From: Halobacteriales archaeon SW_9_67_25
Lineage (GTDB): Archaea > Halobacteriota > Halobacteria > Halobacteriales > Haloarculaceae
Direction: 5' to 3'
Assembly (NCBI GenBank): GCA_003022745.1
Contig: PXSU01000156.1
Location: 1-7,910 of the forward strand
DNA length: 7,910 nt
Positions 4,808 to 7,910 of this stretch are shown in pieces; the stretch's first letter is position 1, and the number at the start of each line of letters is the position of its first letter. The position numbers were made by a program, and so were the translations under genes. Below the pieces are notes generated by a model, which was given only the letters and a program-made list of their open reading frames with translations, did no database searches and was not told the origin of the DNA.

Positions 4808-6249
4808 TGGCGGGTGTGCTCGGCGGGCTGCCCGAGGCGGTCCTCCAGTTCACGTATCTGGTCGCGGCCGTCCTGTTCATCCAGGGACTCAGGGACATGA
4901 CCCACCCGCGGACGGCAACGCGCGGGAACGCGACCTCCGCGGGCGGGATGTTCCTGGCTGTTCTCGTGACGGTCCTGTGGTTCGAGATCCTCTCCCCGGT
5001 GGTCCTGGCTGCCGGACTGCTCGTCGGGGGTGCCGTCGGGGTCTGGCTCGCGGTCTCCGTCGAGACGACCGAGATGCCACAGCTGGTCGGCCTGTTCAAC
5101 GGCTTCGGTGGCGGTGCCTCTGCGCTGGTTGCCGGTGCCGAACTGATCGACGTGCTGGGCACGGGCACCCAGCTCTCGGTCGGACTGACGACGACGGCCG
5201 CCATCGCCGGCATCATCGGGTCGGTGACCTTCTGGGGGAGCCTGGTGGCCGCAGGGAAACTCCACGGGGTGGTGGGTGACTCGCCGGTCAGCCCGAATGC
5301 GGGCCATGCCCTGAAAGGACTGTTCCTCCTGCTGGCAGTCCTCGCGGGACTCTTCCTGATCGTCCGGCCGGATATCTTCGGGCAGCCACCGGTCACTCCC
5401 TGGCTCCCCTCCTACTGGGTGCTCGTCGCGGCCGCCTCCGTGCTCGGCGTCTTCCTGGTGGTTCCGATCGGGGGCGCGGACATGCCGGTCGTGATCGCTC
5501 TGTTGAACTCCTACTCCGGGCTGGCCGCGGCGACGACGGGGTTCGTGCTGGACAACACCGTGCTCATCATCGCCGGCACGCTGGTCGGCGCCTCCGGTCT
5601 CATCCTCACAGTCATCATGTGCGACTCGATGAACCGCTCGCTGCGGAACGTCCTGTTTGGCGGTCTCGGGGGCGAAACCGAGAGCGAGGACATGGACGAA
5701 ATCTACGAGGGACAGATCACCGAGACGTCCCCGGAAGAGGTAGTGATGCTCATGGAGACCACACAGCGGGTCGTGATAGTGCCCGGATATGGGATGGCCG
5801 TCGCGCAGGCACAGCACGCCGTCGCAGAACTCGTCGGGCTCCTCGACGAGAACGGCGTCGACGTGGAGTTCGGCATCCATCCCGTCGCGGGTCGGATGCC
5901 CGGCCACATGAACGCACTGCTGGCCGAGGCCGACGTTCCCTACGAGAAAATGCGGGAACTCGAGGAAGTCAATCCCACGTTCTCACAGACCGACCTCGTC
6001 ATCGTGACGGGCGCTAACGATGTCGTGAACCCCAAGGCCAACACCGACGACTCCAGCCCCATCGCGGGGATGCCCGTCCTGAACGTCTCGGAGGCCCGCT
6101 CGGTCGTCGTCAACAAGCGGAGTCTCAGTCCTGGCTTCTCGGGCATCCCGAACCCTCTGTTCGCCAAGGACAACGCGAGTATGCTCTTCGGCGACGCCAA
6201 GGAGTCGATGCAAGCACTGGTCAACCACTACAAAGAGGAAACCTCGTGA
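4807..6249 (+). CDS. pntB: NAD(P) transhydrogenase subunit beta (domains II and III)
   Basis: A 480-residue subunit (E. coli PntB is 462) that completes the proton channel and binds NADP(H). Residues 1-285 hold about eight to nine hydrophobic helices, with LRDMTHPRTATRGN (28-41), EMPQLVGLFNGFGGGASALV (89-108) and GADMPVVIALLNSYSGLAAA (223-242) as conserved channel segments. An acidic linker (290-308) leads to the cytosolic NADP domain III (about 310-478): VVIVPGYGMAVAQAQHAV (322-339), FGIHPVAGRMPGHMNALLAE (355-374), TGANDVVNPKA (401-411), VNKRSLSPGFSGIPNPLF (435-452) and MLFGDAK (459-465). Arg438 in the KRS loop is expected to contact the NADP 2'-phosphate. GGAG at 4797-4800 gives a ribosome site, and the start overlaps the pntAB stop. 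Position 98 is Asn where E. coli has the channel residue His91. No terminator is evident after the stop. Confidence 0.96.
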   Translation: MAGVLGGLPEAVLQFTYLVAAVLFIQGLRDMTHPRTATRGNATSAGGMFLAVLVTVLWFEILSPVVLAAGLLVGGAVGVWLAVSVETTEMPQLVGLFNGFGGGASALVAGAELIDVLGTGTQLSVGLTTTAAIAGIIGSVTFWGSLVAAGKLHGVVGDSPVSPNAGHALKGLFLLLAVLAGLFLIVRPDIFGQPPVTPWLPSYWVLVAAASVLGVFLVVPIGGADMPVVIALLNSYSGLAAATTGFVLDNTVLIIAGTLVGASGLILTVIMCDSMNRSLRNVLFGGLGGETESEDMDEIYEGQITETSPEEVVMLMETTQRVVIVPGYGMAVAQAQHAVAELVGLLDENGVDVEFGIHPVAGRMPGHMNALLAEADVPYEKMRELEEVNPTFSQTDLVIVTGANDVVNPKANTDDSSPIAGMPVLNVSEARSVVVNKRSLSPGFSGIPNPLFAKDNASMLFGDAKESMQALVNHYKEETS

Positions 6250-6472
6250 CGCTCTCGCGGCTCTCGCAGACGACGAACAGTCGAGTGCCTGTGACGCGGC
6301 CTGCCTGATCGATTGGCGGCCGACGACTCCCGCCGCCTGCTTGCCGACGGACGGGGTGATTCCACCATTCCCGTCGAGAAAACAGATTCATACCCACGGA
6401 GTGATTTCGGTCGCGTAGTCAGAGGCCGGGAGGCAACCAGACGGCACAGAGAGCGACAGAACGTACCGTTCA
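6250..6472. other. Intergenic region between pntB and the MFS gene
   Basis: No supported gene lies in these 223 bases on either strand; open frames here have basic, low-complexity translations that look like chance. A 6-bp perfect stem (GGCGGC 6315-6320 with GCCGCC 6332-6337, loop of 11) is present but has no T-run. The AT-richer stretch at 6378-6394 is a possible promoter for the transporter gene, listed separately. Confidence 0.5.
6378..6394 (+). promoter_or_regulatory. Possible promoter of the MFS transporter gene
   Basis: GAAAACAGATTCATACC combines a purine/A-rich stretch with an ATTCATA box, the best TATA-like sequence before the transporter. It is about 80 bases upstream of ATG 6473, implying a leader of roughly 55 bases. 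A TAG at 6416-6418 blocks any longer in-frame start, so the leader would be genuine. Weak evidence. Confidence 0.3.
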
Positions 6473-7706
6473 ATGAGCACTATACGCGAGACAGTCGACG
6501 GGTTGCGCGGGCAGGGCCGCGGCTGGACGCTGCTGGCCGTGGCGGCGGGCTGGCTGTTCGTCAACGGCTTCCGGGTGCTCTTGCCGGCCGTCCTCCCGCA
6601 GGTCAAGGCCGACTTCGCGGTCACGAACGCCAGCGCCGGGTTCGCGCTGACGGTGCTGTGGCTGCTCTACGCGGGCCTGCAGTTCCCTGCCGGCATCGCC
6701 GCCGACCGGGTAGGCGAGCGCACCCTCCTCCTCGGGGGTGCCATCCTCGGGGCGGTCAGTTTCGCTGCATTCTACGTGGCACCCGTCTTCGTGCTCTTCC
6801 TGGGTGCGTGCGCGCTGTTCGGGGCCGGTGCCGGTCTCTTCGGGACGCCCCGCGACATGTTCCTCTCGCGGACCTACCCCGAAACCGACAGCACTGCCTA
6901 CGGGGTTACCTTCGCAGCCGGGAGCATCGGCGCGGCCGCGCTCCCGTACGTCGCGACGACCATCGCGACGCGGTGGGGCTGGCGCCTCGCGGTGGTGTGG
7001 CTGGTGCCACCCCTGCTTGCCGTCGCGGCGGCCCTGTGGTGGGTCGGCCCGCCGACGGCCCCGACCGCGGGCGAGGACCGTCTCTCGGCGCGCGAAACCG
7101 TCCGGCGGACAACGGGAGCGCTGTCGAACCGCTCGATCCTGCTGGCAAGCGGCGTCTTTTTCCCATTCGTGTTCACATACCAGGCGCTACTCTCCTTCCT
7201 GCCCACCTACCTCGTGGAACTGAAGGGACTGGACCAGGGGTTCGCCGCGCTGTTGTTCGGCCTGCTGTTCGTCGTCCGCGCTGTTGTTCGGCCTGCTGTT
7301 CGTCGTAAGCGCGATCACCCAGCCCATCGCGGGCCACGCCGCCGACCAGTACGGCGAACACCGGACAATCCTGGCCCTCATTGTCCTCTCGACAGTGACG
7401 GTCGCGGCGCTGCCGCCGCTGGAGGGGCAGTTGGCGCTGGCAGTACTGGTCCCGCTGATCGGCCTGCGAGTGGCTATCGGGCCGCTGGTGAGTGCGTTCG
7501 TGGTGCGGGAACTCCCAGCGTCGGTCCAGGGCACGGGCTGGGGACTGTTGCGGACGCTGTTTTTCGGTCTGGGTGCGACCGGTTCGACGGTCATCGGCGT
7601 GTTCGCGGACGCCGGACTGTTCGACGCGGGCTTTCTGCTGTTGGCCGGGCTGACGGGTATCACAGCGCTGTTCTGGGTGGCGATTCCACGGGAGAATCCC
7701 ACGTGA
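6473..7706 (+). pseudogene. MFS transporter gene frameshifted by a 31-bp tandem duplication
   Basis: The frame from ATG 6473 encodes the first seven helices and part of the eighth of a major facilitator transporter. At 7245-7306 a perfect 31-bp tandem repeat shifts the frame by one base; the original frame then gives an arginine-rich, non-membrane sequence up to TGA 7739-7741. The true C-terminal half continues in another frame (SAITQPIAGHAADQYGEHRT and on) to TGA at 7704-7706. With one repeat copy removed the product is 400 residues with 12 helices, the standard MFS size. MFS motif A is visible in both halves: AGIAADRVGERTLLLGG (73-89) and AGHAADQYGEHRTILA. TYPETDSTAYGVTFAAGSIG lies in the region of helix 5. 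The substrate cannot be told. The break is either a fresh inactivating mutation, a reversible switch, or an assembly error. Confidence 0.85.
7245..7306 (+). repeat. Perfect 31-bp tandem duplication, two copies
   Basis: The unit occupies 7245-7275 and 7276-7306 with no mismatch; identity stops exactly at both outer edges (G7244 versus T7275, A7307 versus C7276). Thirty-one is ten codons plus one base, so the second copy causes a frameshift in the MFS gene. The unit itself contains the related short repeats CTGTTGTTCG and CTGCTGTTCG, which would favour replication slippage. Confidence 0.95.
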
Positions 7707-7910
7707 CCATCTGGACCCGGGGAGAGGTAACAGTGTACTGATACGCGTTGCGTGCCTCCTTCGAGCTCCTCTGTGACGACGGCGAGGGCGTCCGGGGAGA
7801 CGTCCAGTCCGGCCCGCGTGCCGCGTGCCCCCGGTAAAACTCGTCAGTGCCCGCTCTTTCCGGAAGGCACGCGACCTGTCGGGGGTCGCGTAGGTCAGGT
7901 CGAAAGTGTA
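7707..7910. other. Right-edge region with no intact gene
   Basis: No complete gene is supported. On the minus strand two protein-like stretches occur in different frames: YTFDLTYATPDRSRAFRKER (7851-7910) running in from beyond the window, and GLDVSPDALAVVTEELE (within 7754-7816). They could be the end of a minus-strand gene with a frame disruption between them, or chance in GC-rich DNA. A 7-bp perfect stem is also present: CGCGACC (7870-7876) with GGTCGCG (7884-7890), loop of 7. Confidence 0.3.

Noticed and set aside
4765..5907. Minus-strand open frame (380 codons) opposite pntB
   Set aside because: Shadow of pntB; composition dominated by His, Asp, Arg and Gln with no hydrophobic core.
6315..6337. 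6-bp stem after pntB as a terminator
   Set aside because: No T-run follows within reach, and archaeal termination depends on one. Too weak to call.
6313..7308. 331-codon plus-strand frame overlapping the MFS gene
   Set aside because: Extremely arginine-, glycine- and proline-rich, out of frame with the transporter, and ends just after the tandem repeat. It is a composition artefact.

Overview
The base composition (high GC, C/G-rich third codon positions), the acidic predicted proteins, the AT-rich TATA-like boxes about 20-35 bases before start codons and the near-leaderless starts all point to a halophilic archaeon (class Halobacteria). No rRNA, tRNA, CRISPR array or replication origin is visible.

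Layout. Positions 1-898 hold two genes on the minus strand: an acidic protein of unknown function that runs off the left edge (1-288), and a gene for a small SRPBCC (START/polyketide-cyclase-like) protein (371-898). The second is broken by a 79-bp palindromic element (659-737) flanked by a TA dinucleotide on each side, which resembles a MITE. Removing the element plus one TA restores one continuous 148-residue frame. A 164-base divergent intergenic region (899-1062) follows, with two adjacent GC-rich hairpins and a clear TATA box for the next operon.

Positions 1063-3157 are sucC-sucD, the two subunits of ADP-forming succinyl-CoA synthetase of the citric acid cycle. Positions 3227-6249 are a three-gene set for the proton-translocating NAD(P) transhydrogenase: pntAA (soluble NAD(H)-binding domain I), pntAB (membrane segment) and pntB (membrane segment plus NADP(H)-binding domain III). 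This three-subunit arrangement matches the Rhodospirillum rubrum type rather than the two-gene E. coli type. SucCD makes ATP from succinyl-CoA; the transhydrogenase uses the ion gradient to move reducing power from NADH to NADPH. Both belong to central energy and redox metabolism.

Positions 6473-7706 are a 12-helix MFS transporter gene, frameshifted by a perfect 31-bp tandem duplication (7245-7306). Without one copy it would encode 400 residues. The last ~200 bases hold no intact gene; the minus strand shows short protein-like stretches in different frames.

The core metabolic genes look intact and ordinary. The most notable content is in the details: a TA-flanked palindrome inside a gene, a precise tandem duplication inside a transporter gene that could be reversible, paired hairpins in the divergent promoter region, and two tiny reading frames that exactly bridge the gaps inside the suc and pnt operons. 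No exotic multi-gene system is visible.
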